From positions 15,224,640-15,288,639 of the forward strand of contig NC_058342.1 in the NCBI RefSeq assembly GCF_905475395.1: a stretch of DNA of 64,000 bases, in the 5' to 3' direction. Shown piece by piece: positions 12,901 to 23,451 of the stretch. The number at the start of each line of letters is the position of its first letter. Position 1 is the first letter of the stretch. The notes beneath the pieces are model-generated. The model was not told the DNA's origin. It was given only the letters and a program-made list of their open reading frames with translations, and made no database searches. Position numbers and translations under genes: made by a program. The DNA comes from Chrysoperla carnea (lineage: Eukaryota > Arthropoda > Insecta > Neuroptera > Chrysopidae).

Positions 12901-15900
12901 ATCATGAGTTCAAATAGAATAGTAGCTCATTAACAAAGTACACATCCCTAACTCTATATATTATAAATGCCAAAGTAAGCATGTTTGTTTGTTTGTTTGT
13001 TACGCTTTCACGCTTAAACTAGCGAATGGTTTTTAATGAAACTGTATAGCAATATAGCTGATATATCAGAATAACACATGAACTATAATTTATAAAGATA
13101 TATTTAAAAAAAAAATTAATTTGACATTTGAAATTACCATAAATTACAGATTTTTGTAAAAATAGTCAATAAAAAATATTTCAAGGCCATCTTCTCTGAT
13201 ATACTCAATGAATAATTACTATTATACATTTAAAAAAATAATATATTTTACCTGTGTAACAATCCCCACCATTATTTCGAGTGTTATAGAAAAGGGATAA
13301 GAGGGAGCAACCTTTATCAATCTTTACTTTTAAACCCAGCGAAGCGGGTGGGTATCACTCTAGTATATTATAAAAGTGAAAGTAAGGATGTTTGTTTGTT
13401 TGTTACGCTTTTACGCTAAAACTAGCGAATGGTTTTTAATGAAACTTTACAGTAATATAGCCCATACATCAGAATAACACATAAGCTATAATTTATAAAG
13501 ATATATTTTTAAAAAAATTAAAAAATTTAATTTAATCTGACATTTACTATTTTAAATTTTTACAGAAATCTTTTATGTATGGTTTAAAATGATGATTATA
13601 GATGGAACAGATGTATGATCATTATTTTAAACCATAAATTATAGAATTCTGTAAAAATTTAAAATAGTAAATGTCAAACAATTCATGGATATCTTTTCTG
13701 ATATACTCGATGAATTATGACCAATTTACAATTTAAAAAATTGAAAACTGTGTATTACTTTTAGCTACGTAAAACAATCTCTTCAAGTGTTATGGAAGGA
13801 GAGATCAAGAGAGGTGGGGCTATAAAGCGGTGGTTTTTGCTTTTAAGCTCAGTGAAGCGGGCGGGTATCAAATTAGTAGTTGAATAAATTTACCGGATTT
13901 TGATAAAGAATTCGATAAATTTTTGCAAATGACTAATATTTCTTTAATAAATTTCGTTTGTTGTAAAAAATACAAAAAAGGAATTTTCCGGTTCCTGAAC
14001 GATCCTTTTATCTTTTAATATTAATACTTTTTATCTTATAAAAAGAATTGTTTATTAAAATTTTCTGCATCGAACCGTAAACAGAGTAAAATAATCTCAA
14101 AATCTCAAGAAAACCGCTGTCACCTCATATTTTCAACTTTCTATGATAACTTTTCGAACAATAAACGAATTGAGTTGAAATTCTGGAAAAAGATGTAGCT
14201 TATGATCATAAAAAGGTGATAAATTTTAGCCCCATACATAACCTCAACTTTGAGTTGAATTGAGAGTGAAGCCTTAATTTTTTTTTTAATTGTAGGTTTT
14301 TTATGCTTTTTCGATTAGTGCGAACGAATTTTTTACAAAACCTGAATATGAGCCGAAACATTGCAAAACAAAAATGTAAAAAACTCGAAAAAATCCACAT
14401 TTGCATCGTTACAAATGAAAATTTCCAATTTTTTCATGTTTTAAAAGAGTTTTCTGCATTTTTGTTTTGCATCGTTTCGGCTCATAATCAAGTTTTGAAT
14501 GATGGTTTATCATAACGATGATTTTCCTGAACTGTACGAGCTGTTGAAATTTTTCAGAAAAATTCGTTTTTCTCAAAGTTAAGGTTATTTACGGAGCTAA
14601 AATTTATCACACTTTTTTATGATCATAAGTTACATCTTTTTCCAGAATTTCAAATTTCAACTGAATTCCTTCATTTTTCGAAAAGTTATCAGAGAAAGTT
14701 GAAAATATGAGGTTACAGCGTTTTCTTGAGATTTTGAGGTTATTTTACTATGTTCAAGGTTCGATAGCAGGTAAGGTCGATGCAGAAATTCTTAATAAAC
14801 AATTCATTTTTATATTCGTCTCAATTCAATCAATAGAAGCAGCGATATTCAAGAAAACGCCATCAAAAAAAACAAATGTTGAAATAAAACCGCGTGCAGA
14901 ACTTCGCGCGGAGCGTTCCAGAACTGAAAAACTCCTTTTTTCTATTTTTTTACAACAAAAGTAACCTATTTAAAAAAAGTAGCCATTTGAAGAAATTGAT
15001 TTGCGTATTTTCTGGTCATAATTACCGAAATTGATTTTTACAATCAATAATCAAAGAATATTTTAGAGTAATCAGAACCCAAAAAGAACGAAAATTTAGT
15101 TAAAAATTTGATCAGGAGCATGATTTTGATTGAGGATTTAAAAGAGTAGCTATCTCAAAAAAAACATGCCAGAAAATTGGTTAAAAATTGATTTGCAATT
15201 GTTTAAGTGTGCACGAAAAACGCTTTTTCCACAATAACTTGAAAATTTGGGGGTGTTAGACAATTTTGAAGCATATTTTCGTGATGTACACATCAAGGCC
15301 TACAACGTACACTAGGTCCTTTGAAAAGTGCATCATTATAGCACGGTGATATCAGTCATATTAGTAAATTTCGTTAAAACTTCATCCGTGTATACACTTT
15401 TTGGAACAACCCGTATATGGAGTAACTCGTATATATGTGGGGAAGAAAATAAAAGTATACTTACTTGCATAATTTGTACTTCAAAATGCATTGCCCAACA
15501 CTCCGTACAGAATGCATGACCACATGGTAGGCCACAAAATTTTTCAGGCAAATGTGCCACCATACAAACGGGACACTGAACTTGTTGTGATGATGACGAT
15601 GCATTATTTTTCACAGCCGCTGATGTAGTTGAGAGACTACAACTTGGGGAAGCACTGTTAGGCACAGTTGTCGATGGTTTCATTTGTGCGCCCAAACCAC
15701 GACGTATACCATTTAGGAGTTTTGAATTATCTCGATATTTTAATAAGACTTCCTGAGTTTGCCAGCCATGAGCATGTAACAAAACCTGTAAACAAAAACA
15801 ATTATTAGAATTGCTTCGTTATAAACTGAAAAGGGTCTTGTTAAAGCGCCTAAACTGGAATCATTGACGTCCTAGGCTTTTATTTTTCATCGATGGATAA

Positions 15901-18900
15901 TTTTAGTAAGAGATCCTACCCTCCCTTCCCCAAAGAACCCTTAATAATAAAATAAATGCTAACTAATTCAATTATGTTAATAGGCCAGTCGGGTTAACAT
16001 TTCCCGTCAAAAAATTGATGGATGCAATTTCTTTGAGAATTTTTAAAATGATGTTTTATAAGCGACAATTATAATTTTTTTGATGTTTTACGACTTTGTA
16101 ATGAAAACCGGTAAAAAAAAAAACGATAAAAACTTGAGATTTTAACAAAATGCATCGTTCAAGACTAGCGACCTTTTATCTTTGACTTTTAAATAGTTAT
16201 AAACAAATTAATAATTGTATACCATAAACATATAAGAATAGACCACGCTAAAGTAAAGGACGATTTGTAAGTGGGATTCCAGACTCGGTAAAAAGAGAAC
16301 GATGCTCGACCGTATGTTTTTTCTCTTTACTTACAGTAAGCACTTGTCTAAGACTGTTAATGCCCAACTAAAACGAAACAAAACGTACGTCAGAGCATCG
16401 TTCTCTTTTATCGAGTCTGGGCAGATCACGCCCACTTCTTCAGTCTATTTTTAAATGTGTATGCTGTATACAGTGTATACTATCCAATTAACATTATTAC
16501 GTCACAACGATTTTTTAAGAACATTTTTTTAGTCGGGCGTTTTCGTTTCTCTTATGAAAAGTTCTTTTAAAACTGTTCTTTAAAATTATCATGAAAAAAT
16601 AAAAACAGTTTTATCATAAAATTTATATATGATCTTTCCATTTTTGTCAAAAAAAAATTTGGTTCAAAATCCCAATAGCAAAATACCAAAGATATCTAGA
16701 AAGAAATCGTGAATTCTTTGAGCAAAACACAACATGTTGATCGAAATAAAACATCCATACGACCTTTTGTTGAGCAAAAAAGAAATTTGCGGTCTTTGAC
16801 CCTTAATTTGCTTATAACGATTGAACAATCGCGACTGGTCTTGAACGGCGTATTTGATTAAATTCTTCATTTTTGTCCTATGACTTATTTTATCCGACAC
16901 AGTGCTTTTCTTAAAAAATCGAAAAATATTTTTTTTTAAATGATAGTCGTATTTTTTTGTTACCATCGTATTAAGCGTATTCTATAAAAATTCCTATATG
17001 TTATAAATGTGAAAGTAAGGAAGGTTGTTTGTTTGTTACGCTTTCACGCAAAAACTAGCGAATGGTTTTTAATGAAAATTTACAGCAATATAGCTCATAC
17101 ATCAGAATAACACATGAGCTATAAATTAAAAATATACAGAGATTTAAAAAAAAAAAAAATTAATATATTTAATCTGACGTTTAGTATTTTAAATTTTTAC
17201 AGAAATCTTTAATTTATGGTTCAAAATGATGATCATAACTCTGCTCTATCTGTGATCATCATTTTGAACCATAAATTAAAGATTTCTGTAAAAATTTAAA
17301 ATAGTAAATGTCACAAGTCATGGCTTCCTTTTCTGATATACTCAATGAATTATGACTACTTTAAAATTTAAAAAATTGAAAACTGATAAGTGAGATTAAA
17401 AGAGGCGGAGGCTATGAAGGGGTGGTTTTTACTTATAAGTCCAGTGAAGTGGGCGGGTATCAGGCTAGTACACAATACAATTTTCTCTTCAATTTTCTGA
17501 CGTAAATCGATAATTTCGACTTCTCGCCGACTCGTCTATGACTATATTGTAGATTACGATGTAGTCATAATGAACTTTATCTGCTTATATGTTATATAGA
17601 TTTCCTCGAAAATTGATTTATTTATTTTCTGAGAAAACTTCTTCATTTATTTGTTTTCAAACACTTAATTAACAACAAATTTCTAAGAAAAATCTTCTAT
17701 TTTTACAACGAAGCTAATTGAAAAAGAAACTTTCATATTTATATTAGTAAATGTTTTTTCTATGTTAAGGAAAATGGATTTTTCTGTACCAGGAATTTCA
17801 GAACTTAAATCTAATGTATAAATATAAAATGCTAATGTTACGTGAAGACAGGGTTTTCTCTATGACTCCAATCACCTTTCCGTTGAGGCGGTAAATACCC
17901 CTTGGTCTCCTTGTGAAAGTAAGGGCATTTGGTTGGGGTGTGTGATTGTGGTTGGCTTAAATATGAAAAAAAATATATCTGTACTTTTCTTATTCATATG
18001 AATTTTCGGAAATTTTCAGAACAAATTTCTGGAATGATCTAGAAATTTCCAAAATGTGTGTAACGGTCAAAATCAATTCGAAATTTTCTAGAAAATTCTA
18101 GAAATGATCTAGAAAATTTGTTTAAACCGATAACTATAATCATGATCAACTTTAAACTGACCGCCGAGAGCTGTTAGCGCCATCTCTCGACGGTCAGTAG
18201 AACTATCAAACCAGAAGCGGAGACGAACTTTCTGGGCCTTCTTCCGAAATTAAAATCTTTTGATTTCAACCAAGTTTAGTGTTTTTTCAAGGGTTTTATT
18301 GTTAAAAATAAGTTAATTATATGAAAATATTGTATCTGGATATAAATTTTAATAAATTAAACGATTTTCTAACAAGAAAAAGGACAATAGAAGATAATAG
18401 AATAGATTAAAACCCTTCTCTCGAAGTTTCCTTTAACCAGAAGCCTCTAGAACAACCTCAGGGTATAAAAGGAGGCTCTCTCGGCGACTTGAGTCAGTCT
18501 TTCTTGAGAATGGTCGAATAAGTCTCTCAATATCTAAGATAGAAATCTATAATATTTACGTTAAAAAATGGGTCCTTAAATATTATTTATACCATTAAAC
18601 ATGCGGTGTATTATAACCCAGGCAACGTCGGGTTTGGTTACTATTTATAAATAAATTTTAAAAATTTTGTATCATTAACGATTTCTTAATATTAGATATC
18701 GAAATTGTCCATGCGGATTTAGGTTTCTGGAGGTGATTTTCCTAATTTCTTTAATCAAGAGCTTTACGATCACTTTTTTATTTCGGAATTTGTCGTAAAT
18801 TCAGAAATACTTGTAGGTATCTCCGCGGAAAATGATCTTGACCATATAAAGCTCATTCGACAGCATGCACTTTCAACTTTTGAAAATGTAGCTTAAACGT

Positions 18901-21900
18901 TATCAGCTCTTATCGGTTTACGCTGAGCGTTCAAAGAAGCTACCCGAAAACTATTTATTTAAGTAATCAAGTAGCCCCCTTAAAATAAAATTTTCAGAAT
19001 TGATTTAGACTTAGTCCTACTTCATATTTTTTTAAAAATCTAGCTTTTTATTTAAAATTGCCTTTTTTCTCGTACATCCTTAAAACGGTTCATTTATTCG
19101 TGTAAACTAGAAAAAATTTGATAATCTAGATTATTCTAAATTTTTTAATTCCCAATTTTCGGAGATTTTTGTACACTTTATAGAAAGAGTCCTAACTATT
19201 GAAACATCGAGAGAAAAATTCCCATTAACTTGACAGGCAGAAAAATCGACTTGTCCCGGTTCATTCAATGATAAAAAATTCCAAACCTTTGTAAAGGCCG
19301 AATTCGTCTGTCTAATCTCCCGGGTCTCCTCTGTACACTTCGAAAAACAAGAACATACCAAGAAAAGCAGAAAAAAATTTCTATCAACTTCACAAGCTGA
19401 AAAGTCGACTTGTACCAGTTTCTTCAAGGCCAAGCGACTTCAGGCCTTTTTAAAAGATCCAGCCTGTCTGGCCAATCACCTGGTTCTCTTTTGTACACTT
19501 CGGGAAACAAATATATACCAAGAAAACCAGAAGAGAAAAATTCCCATTAACTTGTAAAGGAGAAAAGTCGAATTGCATCGGTTTATTCAAGGTCAAGAGT
19601 CTCTAACCTTTCTTAAAAGTCGAGTCCGTTTGTCCAATCACCTGGGCCTCTTCCGTACACTTCAAGAAACAAACACATGCCAAAAAAACCAGAAGAAAAA
19701 ATTCCCATTAACTGGAAAGGCAAAAAAGTCGAATTTCACCGACTGATTCAAAGTCAAGAGACTCCAGACCATTTTTAAAAATCGAGTGTGTCTGTCCAAT
19801 CACCTGGGTATCTTGTCTCTTTTGTACACTTCGAGGAACAAGTACATACCAAGAAAACCAAAATAAAAATATTCCGAACAACTAAGCTACTTCGACTGAT
19901 AGCTTCAAGGGCATGTAAAAACATTAGTCATTTGTGCCAAGTTCCGTAAAAATTTTTGATTCATAAAAATAAAAACTTATGAACGCACGTGTATTATAAA
20001 GGATCCCGCGCACAATACATTGATTTTTGATTTCGGTTAAATTTTTTTGAAAATTATGTATTAATTTAGTTTTGATCATGCTGATCAAAAGTTCTTATGG
20101 ACTCAACCTTCAAAAACCCTTCCCTTCCGAACTACGGCCACATGTAGATATACTTTTAAAGGGCCGTAGCTCGGAAGGAAAAGGTTTTTGAGGGATGTTA
20201 AAGTTTAAAAAAAAAAAAAATCGCATCATAAAACAATATCTCATGAAGGCATAACTTTTGAAAGGCCGTAGCTCGGAAGGGAGGGGTTTTTGAGAGTTGA
20301 ACCCATAAAAACTTTCGATCAGAACTACCATGATCAAAACTACCTTAGTCCAATGTTTAAAAAAAAAATTTCACCGAAACCAAAAATCAATGTATTGTGT
20401 GCGGGGTCTTTTGTACAATTTAAGTTCAAACATCTGTTACAAAAGAAATGATCGATTTGAAAATAAATCGGTCAAGGTAAATACATAACAATTACAAATA
20501 TCACACAAAGTTCACGGGAATCAGGTCATGAGGCACCAGTAGATCGTTATAACGCTGAATTTTTTTTTTTTTTTTTGCTGAATTGCCAAATTTTATTTTT
20601 AAGGTCAGCGCTGCAACCTTAGAATTAAATATTTTAAAAACATGAATAGAAGTTTTTGTTTATCAGCATTTCTACACCGTTGAATTCCGGCTTAAAATTG
20701 AATCAGAGCCATCTAGAAACTTCCCATTTAGTTATAATAGTCCAGGCATAACGGTCCACAAAAATAAAACTTCTGAACAAAATTTTTTCGTTGGGTTTTC
20801 TTCAAAGTTTGTTTTATTTTTTAAATGTTTTATTTTATAATTAGGTTAAGTTAGGTTAGGCTATATTGGCTGTCCACGAAGGGCACACTTAGGCTATAGA
20901 GCCCATTGTGTTACCATATATGTGTTTTACCACCTTTCCGCTGATAATTTCGCTCAGCTCCTCAATTTCAGAGGCTGAGTGCACCTCCTTCATGCATATA
21001 CCATGCACTACACCAGCCTATCACAATTATTAATTAAATTAATTTTGTTGCGACGGCGGGAATCGAACCCGCTCCCCGAAGCATACCACGGACGGAATTG
21101 GTTACGCCTTAACCAACTGAGCTAATAGGGCGACTTTATTTTATTATACACTCTCCTAAAATTTTATGAAGAAATTCGAAGTAGAACCCAAGTTATAGCT
21201 GGTAATTGTAAAAAAAATAGATCGAAAATTTTATAGACCCGGAGTTTTGTTGCAATTACTAGTTGGTTGGGTTGAGTTTATCGATTATAGAGGAGTTGAT
21301 TAGACACTGAAGTTTTTCGCCCTTGCGTTCAAAAATAGGACACGTACAGAAATTTTTTTCAGTCTATTTTTTCCTAAATCCGAAATACCTGCGCGTTTTC
21401 TCGAAACTACATTTTTCAAACTGGAACGAAATTTTTCTCGTAATCTACCAACTCGATCTTTAAAAACCTAATAATCGAAAATAAAACCGAAAAATAACCA
21501 AAACGTCAGAATTACGGGGTCAAGCTCAAAAACGTTTATGTGAGGATGTAGAAAAAAGTCAGTTTGGTCAGAAAGTTCTAAATTACCAATCGTGATGAAA
21601 AATCATGAAAATAGAAAAAACAATTTAATATATATATTTATTGAAATACCCTGTATAGAAATTAGAAAATTTTTAATTTATTTCGAGAGTGTTTTCTAGA
21701 ATTTTTTTCCCATTTTTCAAGAATCTTTCACAAGAGCATTGGTTGAAGATTTGCATGACACAAAATTTTGTCCTAATTCATGTCCTCACGAATAAACAGT
21801 GATGTTTACGAAAAAATGTTTCAAACAAAAGTTGTTTATTTCTTTATAAGAAAACTTTTCCCTCCTACGGGCCCAAGATCTAATTAACCTATGTTGCTCA

Positions 21901-23451
21901 TTTACGAACTCAAACTCATTGTTTACATCTTGAGCACGCTATACAAATTTTAGATTGAGATCTCTTTTCGTTTTTATAGTATGCTCAAGACGTAAAACGT
22001 GAGTTTGAGTTCCTAAATTACAACATAGATCAATTGGATTTTGGGTCCATAGGACCCATCTTGTAAACCGTTGGAGATAGAACAAAAAAATGTTCCTTAT
22101 AAAAAAATTTACAACTTTTGATTGAAAAATTTTTTCGTAAACATCACTGTTTACCCGGAGGGAGTAAATTAAGACAAAATTTTAGTGTCCATTTTCTCCA
22201 GTACTATGAACGATACGGAGTTAAAAGTTTGTTGAAAGAATTTACAGGAAGCTTCAACTAGAGGTCTTGTAGAACATTCTTGAAAAAAAAAAAACTAGAA
22301 AATATTTTCGAAATTTAAAAAAACCAAATTGTATTGGTTTTTTAAACTCTTCTAATTTATAAAAATTTATACAAGCACTGATATTCTTTCTACCTTTCTA
22401 CACAGAGTGTTTCAACAATTAACTCAGAAAGTTATTTGTTTTCACTTGTTTAAATTTGATTTTTGTACACAAGCGGGCATGGCGAAATTATAAGGGTTTC
22501 TTTTTTCATCTTAGATGACGGAACCCTAAAAACATAAAAAATCATCTTATTGTTGGATAGTTTCTAAGATTTTTTGATACTTAATCGATTTTCCTAATTT
22601 AAAAAATAATCCTCGATCATATTCCTTAAGAATTCCCAGTTTGTAGCCATTTTCACGGTTTGTAGCCACTCTATATTTTGTTCAATATGTCAACAAGCAG
22701 TTGAATCGCTTTTTAGAGCTTCCTTTTCCTCGATAATTTTCCTCTATTTTGCGGTTAATTTACGAAAGTTTATTTTAACTGTCAAAATTGACATGTCAAC
22801 TTCCAAAGAATCTCAAAAATTAAAATATAAATAAACTGGCGAAATTTTCATATGCAAATTTTTTGTTCTTATACGTCTCAAATTTTTCTGGCTAGGAAAT
22901 CATAACACATGGCCGATTTATATAAATGGGTCAAGGTAACTGACAAATTGACAATTACAAATAAGTTCAAGAGAACGAGGCCGCGGAGGAAAATTTTTCA
23001 ATTTTTCTCTTTTTGGGAATTGCAAAAAATTTACTTCCATGATCAACTTTTAAAATTTAATATTGAGGGAAAAATCAAAATTTATGTTAAAATAATGAAA
23101 AATTTGACATTTGTAATTATCTGTCAAGGCGATTACACTTATCTAGAAATTACTACGTCCTAAATTTTTTCGAAGCTATAATTTTCCTTAAAAATTCATC
23201 AATATTTAACAACTTACTTTTGCTAACGATGGTGTTATTTGTAAATTATTGCTGAGAATTTCAACAGACTCATTTAACAATCGTTCAACTTCTTCGACAG
23301 TTAAACAATCATATGCAAAATATTCGGGATCAGTTTTACTCGGATCAATTTGTTCAATATCACAGTCATCTCCCATATTATAATAATCGTCATCATCGTA
23401 ACAATCATTATCCGAATATTCCATATCAGAGTCAAATGACATACCGTCCAT
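6561..23451 (-). CDS. ari-2: ariadne-2 (ARIH2), RBR-type E3 ubiquitin ligase, five exons
   Basis: The spliced CDS is complement(join(6561..6971, 9169..9463, 12329..12582, 15465..15785, 23218..23451)), 504 codons plus stop, close to the usual ~500 residues of ARIH2. All introns have GT-AG ends and the reading phase closes at every junction. Domains in order: acidic N-terminus (1-45), UBA-like segment (about 48-98), RING1 (C149, C152, C166, H168, C171, C174, C193, C198), IBR (C239, C244, C260, C263, C268, C271, H276, C281), Rcat/RING2 (C308, C311, C326, C329, C334, C337) with the expected catalytic Cys at C321 in the GGCNHM motif, and the C-terminal Ariadne domain (about 370-504). From family knowledge, ARIH2 takes ubiquitin from an E2 onto its catalytic Cys and works with neddylated cullin-5 RING ligases. 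The motifs [14 protein letters not shown] and [12 protein letters not shown] favour ariadne-2 over ariadne-1. Nothing essential is missing. The UBF gene diverges from it about 5.8 kb upstream. Confidence 0.96.
6972..9168 (-). other. ari-2 intron 4
   Basis: This 2.2-kb intron contains a dispersed-repeat fragment near 7050-7130 (CCCAAGTTTGTAACGCTTAG) and the foldback pair at 8531-8775. The remainder is A+T-rich with nothing recognised. Confidence 0.75.
8531..8775. repeat. Foldback family A fragment
   Basis: AATAAACAACTTTTGTTTGAAA...CGTAAACATCACTG at 8549-8596 recurs inverted at 8712-8770. The two arms face each other around a ~110-bp centre. The same arm is found at many places in the window, best in the element at 47919-48779. 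Confidence 0.7.
9169..9463 (-). CDS. ari-2: ari-2 coding exon 4 (end of IBR, Rcat catalytic domain)
   Basis: The exon starts one base before a TGT codon, so AA+A restores the split Lys, and it ends at CAG|GTATAT in phase 0. It encodes residues 271-368, including [22 protein letters not shown], the catalytic C321 in GGCNHM, and [15 protein letters not shown]. This is the most conserved part of the protein. Confidence 0.95.
9624..10050 (+). pseudogene. LINE ORF2 C-terminal remnant (R1/Jockey/I-like)
   Basis: In one frame the sequence reads [19 protein letters not shown] then CRAC, nine residues, H and C, a CCHC knuckle of the type found near the end of non-LTR retrotransposon ORF2 proteins, after the GHC-like block. 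A stop follows at once (near 9804) and stops precede it. It lies in ari-2 intron 3, antisense to that gene. Confidence 0.75.
10328..11242. mobile_element. Long-TIR foldback element in ari-2 intron 3
   Basis: The left arm (about 10328-10640) returns inverted at about 10945-11242. Matching blocks include AACGACCGG with CGGTCGTT, GCCGATTTTGAC with GTCAAAATCGGC, and GATCGATAGTTT with AAACTATCGATC. The ~300-bp centre contains a family A arm (10690-10790). Arms are imperfect, so the element is old. Confidence 0.75.
11280..12140. repeat. Degenerate tandem array, 125-190 bp unit
   Basis: AAGGCTTTGCGCA-like starts recur at 11287, 11477, 11606 (partial), 11732, 11895 and 12057. Each is followed by a CTAAATTGAGCTAGAGTTGAAAATTT-like block, and most by GAAGTG...TTTTGGGG(G)TGTTAACTT. 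Copies differ by many substitutions and by length. Confidence 0.7.
12329..12582 (-). CDS. ari-2: ari-2 coding exon 3 (end of RING1, start of IBR)
   Basis: This exon encodes residues 186-270, beginning [13 protein letters not shown] after a TTTTGCAG acceptor and ending within a Lys codon (AA|GTAAGT, phase 2). The [19 protein letters not shown] stretch is the conserved RING1-IBR linker and first IBR ligands. Confidence 0.94.
12954..13364 (+). mobile_element. Helitron-like repeat family B, copy 1
   Basis: The element starts near TATATTATAAATGCCAAAGTAAG, has a GTTT microsatellite and GTTACGCTTTCACG, and ends with the hairpin CCCAGCGAAGCGGG, about ten bases, then CTAGT. A 3' hairpin followed by CTAGT without inverted ends or target duplication is the usual look of Helitron-type non-autonomous elements. 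No protein is encoded. Confidence 0.6.
13365..13876 (+). mobile_element. Helitron-like repeat family B, copy 2, head-to-tail with copy 1
   Basis: It begins immediately after the CTAGT of copy 1 and ends TCAGTGAAGCGGGCGGGTATC...TTAGT. It contains an internal hairpin with ~55-bp arms (13545-13674) absent from copy 1, around AAACCATAAATTATAGA. Confidence 0.6.
13900..15010. mobile_element. Long foldback element in ari-2 intron 2
   Basis: Nearly the whole 1.1 kb folds on itself. Pairs include TCTCAAAATCTCAAGAAAACC (14095) with its inverse at 14730, TTATGATCATAAAAAGGTGA (14200) with 14611-14630, and TTCTGCATCGAACC (14062) with 14760-14790. An inner palindrome (ATGAGCCGAAAC...GTTTCGGCTCAT) occupies the centre. 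There is no coding capacity. Confidence 0.8.
15465..15785 (-). CDS. ari-2: ari-2 coding exon 2 (UBA-like end, linker, first part of RING1)
   Basis: This exon encodes residues 79-185, phase 0 at both ends. The acceptor is TTTACAG before GTT TTG TTA and the donor is CAA|GTAAGT. It carries a Ser/Thr-rich linker (about 117-146), where family members differ, then RING1 from C149 to C174. The reading continues upstream of the first TTG because the splice acceptor lies three bases before it. Confidence 0.93.
16255..16440. mobile_element. Short palindromic MITE in ari-2 intron 1
   Basis: AGACTCGGTAAAAAGAGAACGATGCTC near 16282-16308 returns inverted at about 16391-16417. The two arms are separated by ~85 bases. 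Confidence 0.65.
16994..17469 (+). mobile_element. Helitron-like repeat family B, copy 3
   Basis: It has the same start (TATATGTTATAAATGTGAAAGTAAG) and end (TCCAGTGAAGTGGGCGGG...GCTAGT) as copies 1 and 2. The internal hairpin is nearly perfect here: GATCATCATTTTGAACC with its inverse, and TTAAATTTTTACAGAAATCT with its inverse, around a short loop at about 17235-17250. Confidence 0.65.
18001..18640 (+). promoter_or_regulatory. Promoter-like block with heat-shock elements, possible solo LTR
   Basis: TTC/GAA units with two-base gaps occur at 18027-18049 (five units, one mismatched), 18086-18103 (four perfect units), 18423-18430 (two units) and 18440-18452 (three units, middle one CTC). TATAAAA lies at 18464-18470 and an initiator TCAGTC at 18494-18499, so the expected start A (18496) is 32 bases from the TATA box. 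A 15-bp inverted repeat (ACTGACCGCCGAGAG / CTCTCGACGGTCAGT) spans about 18157-18201. TGTAAC at 18059 and GTTACT at 18637 could be LTR ends, but I find no target duplication. No coding frame follows. A Helitron-like 3' hairpin (CCCAGGCAACGTCGGG) at 18618 is an alternative border. Confidence 0.5.
19131..19890. repeat. Tandem array, ~162-bp unit, about 4.5 copies
   Basis: Units recur near 19210, 19372, 19536, 19697 and 19862 (partial), with shared GAAAAATTCCCATTAACTTG, AAAAGTCGA and TTTGTACACTTCG blocks. The unit length is a multiple of three, and two copies stay open in one minus-strand frame (QVDFSAC...VNGNF repeats 54 residues apart). The next copy has a stop, so this is probably not a gene. 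Confidence 0.8.
19998..20412. mobile_element. MITE family C, copy 2
   Basis: The ends AAAGGATCCCGCGCACAATACATTGATTTTTG and the inverse near 20380-20412 match copy 1 at 114-411. The interior repeats the CCGTAGCTCGGAAGG...GGTTTTTGAG block three times. Confidence 0.8.
20839..21134 (-). mobile_element. tRNA-derived SINE with 10-bp target duplication
   Basis: Read on the minus strand, the element starts at 21134 with a tRNA-like head holding an A box (TAGCTCAGTTGG) and a perfect B box (GGTTCGATTCC), the internal RNA polymerase III promoter. It then has a ~200-bp body and ends CAGCCAATATAGCCTAACCTAACTTAACC. It is flanked by TTTATTTTAT at 20829-20838 and 21135-21144. The acceptor strands do not pair, so it is not a working tRNA gene. 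Its tail resembles the LINE tail at 50163. Confidence 0.85.
21800..22160. repeat. Foldback family A copy in ari-2 intron 1
   Basis: The arms AGTGATGTTTACGAAAAAATG (21799) and its inverse (22127-22148) flank an inner palindrome around CATTTACGAACTCAAACTCA / TGAGTTTGAGTTCCTAAAT. The right side keeps the CTTGTAAACCGTTGGAGATAG block common to the family. Confidence 0.75.
23218..23451 (-). CDS. ari-2: ari-2 coding exon 1 (start codon, acidic N-terminus)
   Basis: This exon encodes residues 1-78 and ends in phase 0 at an AAA|GTAAGT donor. The ATG at 23451 is the first in frame and is followed by an Asp/Tyr-rich stretch and the ariadne-2 block PEYFAYDCL. Two further in-frame ATGs (residues 4 and 10) could also serve as starts, but the upstream one is the simplest choice. 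Confidence 0.9.

Noticed and set aside
20110..20337. A 75-residue minus-strand gene with [12 protein letters not shown] repeats
   Set aside because: The repeats come from the palindromic centre of MITE family C.
21046..21134. Minus-strand tRNA gene
   Set aside because: A and B boxes are good, but the seven bases before and after do not pair as an acceptor stem, and the sequence continues into a SINE body with a target duplication.
6561..23451. Assignment to ariadne-1
   Set aside because: N-terminal NMGDDCD, HAPTDC and HGSEYYEC and the Ariadne domain wording match ariadne-2/ARIH2 better.
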